Source of the DNA: Clostridia bacterium
Lineage (GTDB): Bacteria > Bacillota > Clostridia > Christensenellales > CAG-138
NCBI GenBank assembly: GCA_016296415.1
Contig: JAEDJH010000007.1
Span: forward strand, 1 to 29,813
DNA length: 29,813 nt
Direction: 5' to 3'
Translations under genes and position numbers: made by a program
The notes under the pieces: model-generated
Seen by the model: only the letters and a program-made list of their open reading frames with translations
What the model was told of the DNA's origin: nothing
The model's database searches: none
Shown here: piece after piece, positions 14,380-23,121 of the stretch
How the letters are laid out: each line of letters opens with the position of its first letter
Numbering within the stretch: the stretch's first letter is position 1

Positions 14380-15393
14380 ATGAACGCAACAATGCCCATA
14401 CTCGCAGCTGCCGGCATAGATCCCGTAAGCACGGCACTTATCGCCACCGGCATAATTCTTTTCATAATACTGTTCTTCGTCTTTGTACCCGTAGGACTGC
14501 TGATTTCCGCATCGGCCTCAGGCGTAAAGGTCGGACTCGTCCAGCTTATCGGTATGCGTATAAGAAAGGTCGTGCCGCAGCGCATCGTCAACCCGATGAT
14601 AAAGGCCACCAAAGCGGGACTGTCCATATCCAGCAACAAGCTTGAGGCGCACTACCTCGCCGGCGGCAACGTTGACAGGGTGGTAAACGCCCTTATCGCC
14701 GCCCAGCGTGCGGGTATCCCCCTCGACTTTGAGCAGTCCTGCGCAATAGACCTTGCAGGTCGTGACGTGCTCAACGCCGTACAGATGAGCGTAAATCCCA
14801 AGGTCATCGAGACCCCCGTTATCGCCGCAATAGCAAAGGACGGTATCGAGCTTCGTGCAAAGGCGAAGGTAACCGTCCGTGCAAACATCGACCGTCTCGT
14901 CGGCGGTGCAGGCGAGGAGACCATAATCGCCCGTGTAGGCGAAGGTATTGTCACCACCGTAGGCTCCTCCCTCAGCCACAAGGACGTTCTCGAAAACCCC
15001 GACAGCATCTCGAGAACCGTTCTCGGCAAGGGTCTTGACAGCGGTACCGCATTTGAAATACTCTCCATCGACATCGCAGACGTGGACGTCGGCAGGAACA
15101 TCGGCGCACAGCTCCAGATCGACCAGGCGGAGGCGGATAAGCGCATCGCACAGGCAAAGGCCGAGGAGCGCCGTGCGATGGCAGTCGCACAGGAGCAGGA
15201 AAACAAGGCCTCCGTGCAGGGAATGCGTGCAAAGGTTATCGAAGCGGAGGCGGAGGTTCCCCAGGCGATCGCCGCTGCATTCCGTTCGGGCAATCTCGGC
15301 GTGATGGACTACTACAATCTCAAGAATATCCAGGCCGATACGCAGATGCGTGAATCCATAAGCACAGGTGCAAAGCCCGAGGCGAAAAAATAA
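14380..15393 (+). CDS. floA: flotillin-like protein FloA
   Basis: FloA scaffolds functional membrane microdomains that affect protein secretion, cell-wall synthesis and signalling. The 337-residue protein matches the family's usual length (about 330). It has one N-terminal membrane hairpin or helix (about 15-42) and an SPFH/PHB domain with GIELRAKAKVTVRANI and VGGAGEETIIARVGEGIV. The Ala/Glu-rich coiled coil (QIDQAEADKRIAQAKAEERR, then AKVIEAEAEVPQAIAAAF) leads to the conserved end segment GNLGVMDYYNLKNIQADTQMR. The ribosome site is AAAGGAG. It is downstream of nfeD, its usual partner. Confidence 0.96.
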   Translation: MNATMPILAAAGIDPVSTALIATGIILFIILFFVFVPVGLLISASASGVKVGLVQLIGMRIRKVVPQRIVNPMIKATKAGLSISSNKLEAHYLAGGNVDRVVNALIAAQRAGIPLDFEQSCAIDLAGRDVLNAVQMSVNPKVIETPVIAAIAKDGIELRAKAKVTVRANIDRLVGGAGEETIIARVGEGIVTTVGSSLSHKDVLENPDSISRTVLGKGLDSGTAFEILSIDIADVDVGRNIGAQLQIDQAEADKRIAQAKAEERRAMAVAQEQENKASVQGMRAKVIEAEAEVPQAIAAAFRSGNLGVMDYYNLKNIQADTQMRESISTGAKPEAKK

Positions 15394-15427
15394 TTATCGC
15401 AGCCACCCGAGGAGGTGACAACACCCG

Positions 15428-16084
15428 ATGGACATACTTATAATCATAGTGGCTATAGTGTCCATATTCGTGCGGATCGCAAAGGCAAGCAATGCGAAGC
15501 AGCGGGCGCAGCAAAACACCGAGCGGCGCAGTGCCTCAGTCTCCGCAAGCACACAGCCCCCCAATACGGCAGCAAGGGCGAATGCGCCCATTTTTACGGC
15601 GAACGGGTCTGTGAAGACCGGTCAGACAGCCGCACCCTCGCTCTTTGAGGCGATAGGGCAGATGCTCGAGCTTGACGAAACCGCACCGTTCAAGCCCTCA
15701 GCCGCACCTGACTTTGCGGAAGGATCTCCCTACTACACCAAAGCCCCCGTTCAAAAGGCATCGGCACAGCCTGCTGAAAGGCATTCGCTGAACGAGACCG
15801 AAATTGAAAAGGCGCTGCGCAAATCTCACGGTGAGGGCGATTCCTCCTACAAGGATGCCGCTTTGTACGAGCCGCAAACATCGCTCGGAGGAGCTCATGC
15901 CCATGAGGAAACGAGCATCAGCGGCATTGAGGAGGAATGTGAGCCAATGCTGCATGAAGCGTTGGATGACAGCCCCGACCGTTACGGCATAGCCGAACTT
16001 TCGGAATCGGGAAAATTCAGCCCGATAGTTCAGGGCGTCATATTTGCCGAGATAATCGGCAAGCCCAAGGCGCTCAGAGGATAA
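15428..16084 (+). CDS. membrane-anchored low-complexity protein, function unknown
   Basis: 218 residues. An N-terminal membrane helix (about 2-16, MDILIIIVAIVSIFVRI) is followed by a polar, Ala/Ser/Thr/Gln-rich region without a recognisable fold, then an acidic C-terminal third ending in a more ordered IVQGVIFAEIIGKPKALRG. The ribosome site GGAGGTGA is strong. Its place directly after floA is like that of yqfB in B. subtilis, but I see no real resemblance. It may be a microdomain-associated membrane protein. Confidence 0.75.
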   Translation: MDILIIIVAIVSIFVRIAKASNAKQRAQQNTERRSASVSASTQPPNTAARANAPIFTANGSVKTGQTAAPSLFEAIGQMLELDETAPFKPSAAPDFAEGSPYYTKAPVQKASAQPAERHSLNETEIEKALRKSHGEGDSSYKDAALYEPQTSLGGAHAHEETSISGIEEECEPMLHEALDDSPDRYGIAELSESGKFSPIVQGVIFAEIIGKPKALRG

Positions 16085-16158
16085 TTCAACATCAAAAAGG
16101 CCGGCGGCTTTGGCATAGACCATCGCTGTCGGCCGATATTATGTATTCGGAGAAACAC

Positions 16159-17559
16159 ATGAGAAAAAAACTACTGATAATCAGCTCCGCCGCCGCATTG
16201 CTGGCATTGGCCGCATTATATGGCGTTTGGCTCGTTTCAAAGCTCGGTTCGCCGTGGTACGGCATAGCCGCCTCGCTGCTTTCCGTGCTTTTGTTCGGTA
16301 TGCTGACAGTATTTTTTCTGAAGGGGCTTTTTGAGCAGTGGTTTCCCGAAAAGAAAGCGGAAAAGGACAATATACAGCCCTCGCTGTCAAGACGTGAGCG
16401 TTTTTCGTACAAGCATCCGTGGCTGAAGATAGTCGGCTTTATGCTTCTGTCGAGGCTTGGGCTCATACTTCTGGGCTATCTGCTCAACCTGCTTGCCGAG
16501 GGCGGCTACAGCGGCGGAATAATCGACACCTTCCAAGATATATGGCAAAAATGGGGCACCGACGCTCCAAGCTATTACGGCATAGCCGAAAACTGGTACG
16601 TTACCGAGGGCGACGCACGCTTCCACATAGTGTTTTTCCCGTTCTTCCCGATAATGATAAGGCTGTTTTGGTACATATTCGGCAGCTTTTTCGTGTCGGC
16701 AATGGCGGTTTCCACCCTTTCGTCCATCGTCAGCGCAGTCGTGCTGTATGAGCTGATGCTGCTCGACTTTGACCGTGAAGCCTCGCTCCGTGCGGTAAAA
16801 TACGCTTTCATACTTCCCGCCGCAATATTCTTCCACACTCCCATGACCGAGGCACTGTTTTTGATGCTGTCGCTGCTTTGCGTGTATCTTATAAGGCGCA
16901 AGCGCTATATATTTGCAGGCATATTCGGTCTGTTGGCGGGGCTGACACGCTCGCCCGGGGTACTGCTCGCTGTGCCGGCGGTCATCGAGGCCGTAACGGA
17001 TCTTATACCGATTTACAGGGAAAAATCAGAAAACCGCCTGAACGAAACGCTGAAACGCTTGGTCGGCATACTGCTCATCCCCTGCGGCTTTTTGATATAT
17101 CTGATAATCAACAAGACCGTAACCGGCGACGCCTTCACCTTTATGCAGTACCAGCGTGAGCACTGGGGACAGAGCTTATCCTACTTTTTCAACACGCCCG
17201 AATACCAGCTCAACTGCCTCGTTCGCTACATCCGGGAGGGCAACATGAGCTTTGTTGCCGGCACGCTCATACCGAACCTTCTCTACATATTCGCTTCGCT
17301 CATAATAATCGTGCTTGCCGCAGGCAAGGGAAAGCTTCGCCCCTCTTACACGGGCTATTTTGCGGCGTATTTCGCTATGGTTATCGGTCCCACATGGCTT
17401 CTGAGCGCGCCGAGATACCTGACAGCCTGTTTCCCGCTTGCCGTTGGGCTTTCGTGCATAACCGAAAATAAGCGCACGGATATTGTCATAAGCACGATAT
17501 GTATTTTCCTCATGGTGCTGTATTTGTTCGGCTATGTCGGCCCGTGGAGCATATACTGA
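16159..17559 (+). CDS. PIG-V-like mannosyltransferase (GT-C fold membrane protein)
   Basis: 466 residues from the ATG at 16159, which follows CGGAGAAACAC; an ATG six codons earlier has no ribosome site. About 10-12 membrane helices are present. The large loop after the second or third helix carries WQKWGTDAPSYYGIAENWYV, matching the W-x-x-W/D-x-x-hY-x-x-I-A-x-x-G/WY pattern of the PIG-V/GPI-mannosyltransferase-II-like family. FFPFFPIMIRLFWYIFG follows, as in bacterial members. Such enzymes use polyprenyl-phosphate sugars outside the membrane; the acceptor in bacteria is unknown. The charged loop EKKAEKDNIQPSLSRRER separates an N-terminal two-helix extension. A clear terminator follows. Confidence 0.82.
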   Translation: MRKKLLIISSAAALLALAALYGVWLVSKLGSPWYGIAASLLSVLLFGMLTVFFLKGLFEQWFPEKKAEKDNIQPSLSRRERFSYKHPWLKIVGFMLLSRLGLILLGYLLNLLAEGGYSGGIIDTFQDIWQKWGTDAPSYYGIAENWYVTEGDARFHIVFFPFFPIMIRLFWYIFGSFFVSAMAVSTLSSIVSAVVLYELMLLDFDREASLRAVKYAFILPAAIFFHTPMTEALFLMLSLLCVYLIRRKRYIFAGIFGLLAGLTRSPGVLLAVPAVIEAVTDLIPIYREKSENRLNETLKRLVGILLIPCGFLIYLIINKTVTGDAFTFMQYQREHWGQSLSYFFNTPEYQLNCLVRYIREGNMSFVAGTLIPNLLYIFASLIIIVLAAGKGKLRPSYTGYFAAYFAMVIGPTWLLSAPRYLTACFPLAVGLSCITENKRTDIVISTICIFLMVLYLFGYVGPWSIY

Positions 17560-17597
17560 TTATTGCTCGGGAAATAATTTGACGTATTTGAAATTAA

Positions 17598-17632
17598 GCG
17601 CATAAACCCTCGGGTCTGTGCGCCTTTTGTTT
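17598..17632 (+). terminator. terminator of the mannosyltransferase gene
   Basis: GCGCA/TGCGC (17598-17602 with 17619-17623) and ACCC/GGGT form a long stem with a tight loop, followed by CTTTTGTTT. Confidence 0.75.
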
Positions 17633-17634
17633 GC

Positions 17635-17668
17635 AAAAAACCGCCCGAGCCAAAGCCGGGCGATTTTC
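17635..17668. terminator. bidirectional terminator between convergent genes
   Basis: CGCCCG (17642-17647) and CGGGCG (17657-17662) form a stem with a 9-nt loop. On the minus strand GTTTTTTG follows, terminating the DUF695-type gene; on the plus strand ATTTTCTC follows. Confidence 0.8.
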
Positions 17669-17696
17669 TCCGTATTCCTCAAGGATTTTTACGGCA

Positions 17697-18431
17697 TCAG
17701 TTTTTCCGCATTATGGCGCAATCCCAATGCACCAGCCTGCCATCGAATTTTTCCGCAAGATACACCGCCTTTGCGGTCAAAATGTCTATCTCCGCCTTGT
17801 CAAGGGTGCTTATGCGCCTTATCACCGTTCCGTAGGGCAGACTGCTTTCCGCAGCAAACTCCGGCTCGCCTATCGCAAAACCCGACAGCCTTGCCTGCTC
17901 GTCGAACATTATCCTGAGCGGCTCCGTCGGAAAGAAAACGTGCAGATTTATTCGCCTTGCCGCATCTATAACGTCGCCCTGCTTTTTCATCATGGCAATC
18001 GTCCGCTTGTTCCAAAGCGTCTGCATCTTTGCGGCATCGGGATACAGGAGCTTGAAGTACGTTTTCCAGTCCTCGTCCGATGCGGCGCTGCAGCGGCACT
18101 TGATGAACATCGCCCTGTCGGCGGCGGACTCTACCGCATCAAGCTGAGACACGGACGAACCGTAGAGAAACAGCTTTGTGCGCCCCTCTACGCTGACCGA
18201 TCCGGCATAGACCAGCCCGACCTTTTTCTCAAGCCTTTCCGCAAGCTGACGGCTGAGCGTGTCACGCATGGAGTCGCCGAGCTTGCCGTCCCTCCCCGTG
18301 GTAACGATGCCGAACAGCACGCCGTGGGTGGGCATCGGCGCAATGTCGTACAATGCGGTATCCACCCTGAACACCGCACGCTGTTTCTCCGCCTGCCAAT
18401 CGTATTCCACCCATTTTTCTTCGATATTCAT
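17697..18431 (-). CDS. DUF695 / RraB-fold protein
   Basis: 244 residues in two parts. The first (about 1-130) begins with WVEYDWQAEKQRAVFRVDTAL and contains GRDGKLGDSMRDTLSRQLAERLE; this resembles DUF695. The second (about 145-244) has the RraB-like pattern GFAIGEPEF, then VIRRISTLDKAEIDILTAKAVYLAEKFDGRLVHWDCAIM. RraB proteins inhibit RNase E in Proteobacteria. In Firmicutes these two-domain proteins are uncharacterised and may have another partner. It is isolated between the alaS terminator and its own terminator. The ATG at 18431 has an AAAGG site. Confidence 0.7.
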   Translation of the reverse strand: MNIEEKWVEYDWQAEKQRAVFRVDTALYDIAPMPTHGVLFGIVTTGRDGKLGDSMRDTLSRQLAERLEKKVGLVYAGSVSVEGRTKLFLYGSSVSQLDAVESAADRAMFIKCRCSAASDEDWKTYFKLLYPDAAKMQTLWNKRTIAMMKKQGDVIDAARRINLHVFFPTEPLRIMFDEQARLSGFAIGEPEFAAESSLPYGTVIRRISTLDKAEIDILTAKAVYLAEKFDGRLVHWDCAIMRKN

Positions 18432-18453
18432 ACGAAATACCTTTCCGCAGTAT

Positions 18454-18493
18454 AAAAAATTCCGTGGTGCGAAGCCCGTTCGTTCCGCACCAC
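18454..18493 (-). terminator. alaS terminator
   Basis: GTGGTGCG (18464-18471) and CGCACCAC (18486-18493) form a perfect 8-bp stem. On the minus strand it is followed by GGAATTTTTTAT. Confidence 0.8.
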
Positions 18494-18508
18494 TTCATGC
18501 CTTTTACG

Positions 18509-20302
18509 TTATTTTTCGGTAAGAACCGCCTTTATCCTTCTTACGCCCGCACTGGACGCTTCCTCTTTCTTTATCTTGAATACGCCGAGCTCGCCCGTCC
18601 TTGACGCATGGGGACCGCCGCAGATCTCCTTGGAGGCGCTTCCCATGGTATAGACCTTGACCTTGGTGCCGTACTTGCTGTCGAACAGACCGATCGCACC
18701 CTGTGCCTTGGCCTCGTCGACAGTCATTTCGTCGCAGGTTATCGGATAGTCCGCCGCTATGAACTCGTTTACCATGCTCTCGACCGCCTTGACCTCCTCG
18801 GGGGTCAGCTTCCTCGGGAACGAGAAGTCGAAGCGCAGCCTTTCGGCGGTTATGTTCGAGCCCTTCTGGGCTACGTTTTCGTCGTTAAGCACACGCCTGA
18901 GCGCAGCCTGCAGCAGATGCGTTGCGCTGTGAAGCTTCGCCGTTTCCTCGTTCGCCTCGGCCAGTCCGCCCTTGAATCGCTGCTCTGCGCCCGCCTGCGA
19001 CTTTTTCTGATGCTCCTCAAATGCGCTCTTGAAGCCCTCCGTATCGACCGAAATACCGTTTTCCCTCGCCATTTCCTCGGTAAACTCGATGGGGAAGCCG
19101 AACGTATCGTAAAGCCTGAAGGCATTTTTGCCGTCGATGACTCCATCAGTGAAGCCGCCCTTGATGCGCTCAAATTCACGCATTCCGTTTGCGAGCGTGC
19201 GCTTGAAGCGCATTTCCTCGGCGTCAAGCTCATGCAGTATCTTTTCACGGTTGTCCGAAAGCTCCGTATAAACGCTTGCGTATTTCTCGATAACCGCCTT
19301 TGAAACCTCGGCGAGCGAGCCGTCGGGCATCTCAAGCTGCATGGCGTATCTGAGGGCACGGCGTATGAGCCTCCTCAGAATGTAGCCCTGGTCAACGTTG
19401 GACGGCACAACACCGCGTGGATCGCCTATCATAAACGTGGCGGTGCGGATATGGTCGGCAACGATTCGAAACGCCTTTACGGTGTCGTCGCTGTCGCTGT
19501 AATTTTTGCCGGAAAGCTCTCCTATGCGGCGGATTATCAGCTCGAAGGCGTCGGTGTCGTAAACGCTCTTTGCGCCCTGAAGCGTGGCAACGGTGCGCTC
19601 AAGTCCCATGCCCGTATCTACGTTCTTCTTCTCAAGCGGCACGAGGCTTCCGCCAAGGGGCTGGAAATATTCCATAAAAACGTTGTTCCATATCTCAAGA
19701 TACTTGCCGCAGCTGCACGCAGGACTGCATTCCTCGCAGCATTTTTCCTTGCCGGTATCGAAGAAGATCTCCGTATCGGGACCGCACGGGCCGGAGTTTC
19801 CGGGGATCCACCAGTTGTGCTTTTTGCCAAGATAGAATATGTGTGATTCGTCAACGCCCATCTCCACCCATCTGTTGAACGAGAAGGTGTCACGGGGTGC
19901 GTTTTCGTCGCCCTCGAAGCAGGTGAAGTACAGCCTGTCCTTGTCAATGCCGAGCCATTTTTCGGACGTGAGCAGCTCCCACGACCATTCGATGGACTCC
20001 TTTTTGAAATAATCGCCGAGCGACCAGTTGCCGAGCATTTCAAAGAACGTGAGGTGCGAAGCATCGCCAACCTCGTCGATGTCGCCCGTCCTTACGCACT
20101 TTTGCACGTCGGTCAGCCGCACGCCCTCGGGATGCTTTTCGCCCATAAGATACGGCACAAGGGGGTGCATTCCCGCCGTGGTGAACAAAACGGTGGGGTC
20201 ATTTTCGGGAATGAGCGAGGCGGACGGGATTATTTTGTGTCCCTTTTCCTCGAAGAACCTTAAAAACAGGTCTCTTAGTTCGGTTGTGGTCAAGTTTTTC
20301 AT
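18509..20302 (-). CDS. alaS: alanine--tRNA ligase, short form without C-Ala domain
   Basis: Charges tRNA-Ala. 597 residues from the ATG at 20302 (MKNLTTTELRDLFLRFFEEKGH), with AAAGGAA upstream. The class II catalytic core has FTTAGMHPLVPYLMGEKHP and the motif 2 region RTGDIDEVGDASHLTFFEMLGNWSLGDYFK, then GMGLERTVA. The editing domain has zinc residues HSATH and CGGPH. The protein stops right after GVRRIKAVLTEK, so the C-terminal DHHA1/C-Ala domain of the usual 870-residue enzyme is absent. No frameshift is visible; a clean stop is followed by a terminator. From memory, Clostridial short AlaRS enzymes with CGGPH exist, so it is likely functional. A consensus promoter lies upstream, and no T-box fits the leader of about 83 nt. 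Confidence 0.95.
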   Translation of the reverse strand: MKNLTTTELRDLFLRFFEEKGHKIIPSASLIPENDPTVLFTTAGMHPLVPYLMGEKHPEGVRLTDVQKCVRTGDIDEVGDASHLTFFEMLGNWSLGDYFKKESIEWSWELLTSEKWLGIDKDRLYFTCFEGDENAPRDTFSFNRWVEMGVDESHIFYLGKKHNWWIPGNSGPCGPDTEIFFDTGKEKCCEECSPACSCGKYLEIWNNVFMEYFQPLGGSLVPLEKKNVDTGMGLERTVATLQGAKSVYDTDAFELIIRRIGELSGKNYSDSDDTVKAFRIVADHIRTATFMIGDPRGVVPSNVDQGYILRRLIRRALRYAMQLEMPDGSLAEVSKAVIEKYASVYTELSDNREKILHELDAEEMRFKRTLANGMREFERIKGGFTDGVIDGKNAFRLYDTFGFPIEFTEEMARENGISVDTEGFKSAFEEHQKKSQAGAEQRFKGGLAEANEETAKLHSATHLLQAALRRVLNDENVAQKGSNITAERLRFDFSFPRKLTPEEVKAVESMVNEFIAADYPITCDEMTVDEAKAQGAIGLFDSKYGTKVKVYTMGSASKEICGGPHASRTGELGVFKIKKEEASSAGVRRIKAVLTEK

Positions 20303-20391
20303 ATTTATAGCCGTTCCTTTCTTCCGTATCGGGCATATCGTTTGAGCCGGAGATTTTGTGCCCATAGGCACACTATCCCAATTATCAAAGA

Positions 20392-20420
20392 ATTATACAT
20401 TAACAAGCCGTTGTTGTCAA
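20392..20420 (-). promoter_or_regulatory. consensus sigma-A promoter of alaS
   Basis: Minus-strand TTGACA (20415-20420), 17-bp spacer, TATAAT (20392-20397), a perfect match in both hexamers. The -35 overlaps that of the divergent promoter at 20414-20419. Confidence 0.85.
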
Positions 20421-20442
20421 ATGTATGGCAATTTGATATAAT
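20414..20442 (+). promoter_or_regulatory. promoter of the rsmF-pdp-mnmE operon
   Basis: TTGTCA (20414-20419), 17-bp spacer, TATAAT (20437-20442). The expected start is near 20449 and the ribosome site GAAGGGAAG is at 20451-20459. Confidence 0.8.
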
Positions 20443-20468
20443 TTCAAACAGAAGGGAAGTTTTTTGCC

Positions 20469-21791
20469 ATGGAACTGCCGGCGGCATTTAAAAAGCGCAT
20501 GAAGGATATGCTGGGCTCCGATTACGAAGCCTTTATCGCCTCATACTCGCAGCCTGCGGCGCGCGGACTTCGAATAAATACACTTAAAACCGACGTCGGC
20601 GCATTCCTTGCCGGCTCGGGGCTTTGTCTGGAACCTTCCGAAATAATCGACGAAGGCTTTGTTCTCGGCGATTACGTAAGCGGCATAGGCAATCACCCTT
20701 TCCACGCCGCCGGACTTTTTTACATGCAGGAGCCGTCGGCAATGTCGCCCATCGCAGAGGTTGGCAAGGTAAAGGGCAAACGGATACTCGACCTTTGCGC
20801 CGCTCCCGGAGGCAAAAGCGGCGGCATAGCGCAGCGGATGGCGGGAAGCGGTCTCCTCGTTTCCAACGAGATAGTGCGCTCAAGGGCGGTGCTTCTGTCA
20901 CGCACGCTTGAACGGCTCGGCGTTACAAACTCCGTCGTAACCTCATTATCCCCCGACCGCCTTGCGGAGCTTCTGCCGGAGTATTTTGACACCGTGCTCG
21001 TTGACGCCCCCTGCTCGGGTGAGGGAATGTTCCGAAAAACGCCCTCCGCCGCAGACGAGTGGTCGCCGGAGCACGTGCGCTCATGCGCAGTTCGGCAGGG
21101 GCTTATTCTCGACAGTGCGGCAAGGCTCGTACGCCCGGGCGGACGGATAGTCTATTCCACCTGCACCTTTTCCCCCGAGGAGAACGAGAACTGCGTTGCC
21201 GCTTTTTTGGAGCGCAGCAGGAATTTTGAACTAATAAGCCAAAGGCGGCTGTATCCGCATACAAGTAAAGGCGAGGGGCATTTTGTCGCCGTGCTGGAAA
21301 TGACGGACGGGAAACCTGCCGAAAAAATGCGCTCACCGAAAATGGTCGGCGGCAGGGACGGCTTCGCACGCTGCCGTGAGATGGCGGAATTTGCAAAGCG
21401 GACGTTTGCCGAGCCGCATATATTCGACGAAGCGGTGTCGGATGATCGGGGCGGCGTGTTCCTCCTGACGGAGGAGATGCGAAGCATCCTTCCCCTGCTG
21501 AATCCCGTGTCAATGGGCGTTGAATGCGGCGTTATCAAAAAAGGGCGCTTTGAGCCGTCGCATACGCTGTTCATGGCGTCGGGTATTGAGGCGGCAGAAA
21601 AGCTCGTTTTCGAGCAGCAAGACGAGCGTTTGAAGCGGTTTTTATGCGGCGAAACGCTCGAGACCGAATATAAAAAGGGCTACATTCCCGTCTGCGTGTC
21701 GCTTTCGGGTCAGGCGCACCCGCTGGGCTTTGGCAAGGCAGTGGATAACACCCTGAAGAACCATCTTCCGAAGGGTTTGAGAATAAATTGA
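20469..21791 (+). CDS. NOL1/NOP2/Sun-family rRNA cytosine-C5 methyltransferase (RsmF-like)
   Basis: Transfers a methyl group from SAM to C5 of a cytosine in rRNA. 440 residues: an N-terminal RNA-binding part with ARGLRINTLK (31-40), then the Rossmann SAM site ILDLCAAPGGKS (106-117). The two catalytic cysteines are in DAPCSGEGMF (Cys182) and YSTCTFSPEENE (Cys232). The C-terminal third resembles the RsmF tail (GLRIN end, GVECGVIKKGRFEPSHTLFMA). It is the first gene of an operon with pdp, mnmE and a UDP-sugar pyrophosphorylase, which matches an RNA-modification theme with mnmE. The exact target base is not deducible. Confidence 0.92.
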   Translation: MELPAAFKKRMKDMLGSDYEAFIASYSQPAARGLRINTLKTDVGAFLAGSGLCLEPSEIIDEGFVLGDYVSGIGNHPFHAAGLFYMQEPSAMSPIAEVGKVKGKRILDLCAAPGGKSGGIAQRMAGSGLLVSNEIVRSRAVLLSRTLERLGVTNSVVTSLSPDRLAELLPEYFDTVLVDAPCSGEGMFRKTPSAADEWSPEHVRSCAVRQGLILDSAARLVRPGGRIVYSTCTFSPEENENCVAAFLERSRNFELISQRRLYPHTSKGEGHFVAVLEMTDGKPAEKMRSPKMVGGRDGFARCREMAEFAKRTFAEPHIFDEAVSDDRGGVFLLTEEMRSILPLLNPVSMGVECGVIKKGRFEPSHTLFMASGIEAAEKLVFEQQDERLKRFLCGETLETEYKKGYIPVCVSLSGQAHPLGFGKAVDNTLKNHLPKGLRIN

Positions 21792-21810
21792 AAAAGCGAG
21801 GTGTTTTGAT

Positions 21811-23121
21811 ATGAGAATGGTGGATCTGATAAATAAAAAAAGGCTCGGCGAGGAGCTTTCCGCCGAGGAGATACGCTTTATAATAAAGGGCTTTACCGAC
21901 GGAAGCATACAGGACTACCAGATGGCGGCATGGATGATGGCGGTGGTATTTCAGGGCATGACATACAGGGAGATTGCAGAGCTGACGAGCGCAATGGTCG
22001 CTACGGGCGACACCGTTGACCTTTCGGCTCTTGACGGCATAAAGGTCGATAAGCACTCCACCGGCGGCGTGGGGGACACCACCACGCTCGTGGTCGCTCC
22101 GCTCGTTGCGGCCTGCGGAGGCACGGTGGCGAAGATGTCGGGGCGGGGGCTCGGACATACCGGCGGCACGCTCGACAAGCTTGAATCCATAGACGGCGTG
22201 TGCATTGAAAAAAGCGTTGACGAGATGATAGAGATAGTCAAAAAGACCGGCCTTGCCGTAATAGGTCAGTCAAGTAACCTCGTGCCTGCGGATAAAATGA
22301 TGTATGCGCTCAGGGACGTTACCGCCACGGTAAAAAGCATCCCCCTCATCGCCTCCAGCATAATGAGCAAAAAAATCGCCGCCGGCGCAAACGCCATAGT
22401 TTTGGACGTAAAGACCGGCAACGGCGCATTCATGGAGACCGTAGAGGAGGCCGAGGAGCTTTCAAACACCATGGTGGGTATCGGAAAGCACCTCGGGCGC
22501 AGGACGGTTGCGATAATCACCGATATGAACCAGCCCCTCGGACGGGCGGTCGGAAACGGTCTTGAGGTAAAGGAAGCGGTTGAAGTGCTTCGGGGCGAGA
22601 TAGCCAAGGATGACCCTCTCTATCAGGTATGTATGCTCCTTGGCGGCAAGATGCTGCAGCTTAGCGGCATAGCCAAGGATGACGCCGAAGCCGTGGCTAT
22701 GCTCGAGAGGGCGATAGAAAACGGCTCGGGTCTTGAAAGGCTCAAGGCCATGGTGACGGAGCTCGGCGGCAATGCCTCCATGCTCGATAACCCCGAATCC
22801 CTTTGCAAAACGGAGCTGACGCTCGACCTTGCTGCCCCCGAAGGCGGTTACATATATGCGCTTGACGCAATGAAAATAGGCATAGCCTCGTCCATGCTCG
22901 GCGCAGGACGCACCAAAAAGGGCGACAAAATAGACTATGCCGTGGGACTTGTGCTTAACAAGCGCAGGGGCGACCGTGTCGAAAAGGGCGAGCCGCTGTT
23001 TAAGCTGTATATAAACGACAAAACCAACCTCGATGCAGTGAAGAAAATGCTGCTTGATGCGGTGAAAATAGGCAGTGAGCAGCCTGCGCCCATGCCGATG
23101 GTATATAAGGTAATAGAATGA
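21811..23121 (+). CDS. pdp: pyrimidine-nucleoside phosphorylase
   Basis: Splits thymidine, deoxyuridine or uridine with phosphate to give the free base and (deoxy)ribose-1-phosphate. The 436-residue protein has the family signature KMSGRGLGHTGGTLDKLE (about 108-125). The phosphate/nucleoside site KVDKHSTGGVGDTTTLVVAP (about 73-92) and VGQSSN-like AVIGQSSNLVPADK are present. The Lys at the start of KHSTGG and the SS pair fit Pdp (dual specificity) as well as DeoA; length and sequence favour the Firmicute Pdp type. The ribosome site is GAGGTG. It overlaps mnmE by 4 nt. Confidence 0.95.
   Translation: MRMVDLINKKRLGEELSAEEIRFIIKGFTDGSIQDYQMAAWMMAVVFQGMTYREIAELTSAMVATGDTVDLSALDGIKVDKHSTGGVGDTTTLVVAPLVAACGGTVAKMSGRGLGHTGGTLDKLESIDGVCIEKSVDEMIEIVKKTGLAVIGQSSNLVPADKMMYALRDVTATVKSIPLIASSIMSKKIAAGANAIVLDVKTGNGAFMETVEEAEELSNTMVGIGKHLGRRTVAIITDMNQPLGRAVGNGLEVKEAVEVLRGEIAKDDPLYQVCMLLGGKMLQLSGIAKDDAEAVAMLERAIENGSGLERLKAMVTELGGNASMLDNPESLCKTELTLDLAAPEGGYIYALDAMKIGIASSMLGAGRTKKGDKIDYAVGLVLNKRRGDRVEKGEPLFKLYINDKTNLDAVKKMLLDAVKIGSEQPAPMPMVYKVIE

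Noticed and set aside
20303..20391. T-box riboswitch before alaS
   Set aside because: The leader is only about 83 nt and has no specifier loop, T-box sequence or terminator.
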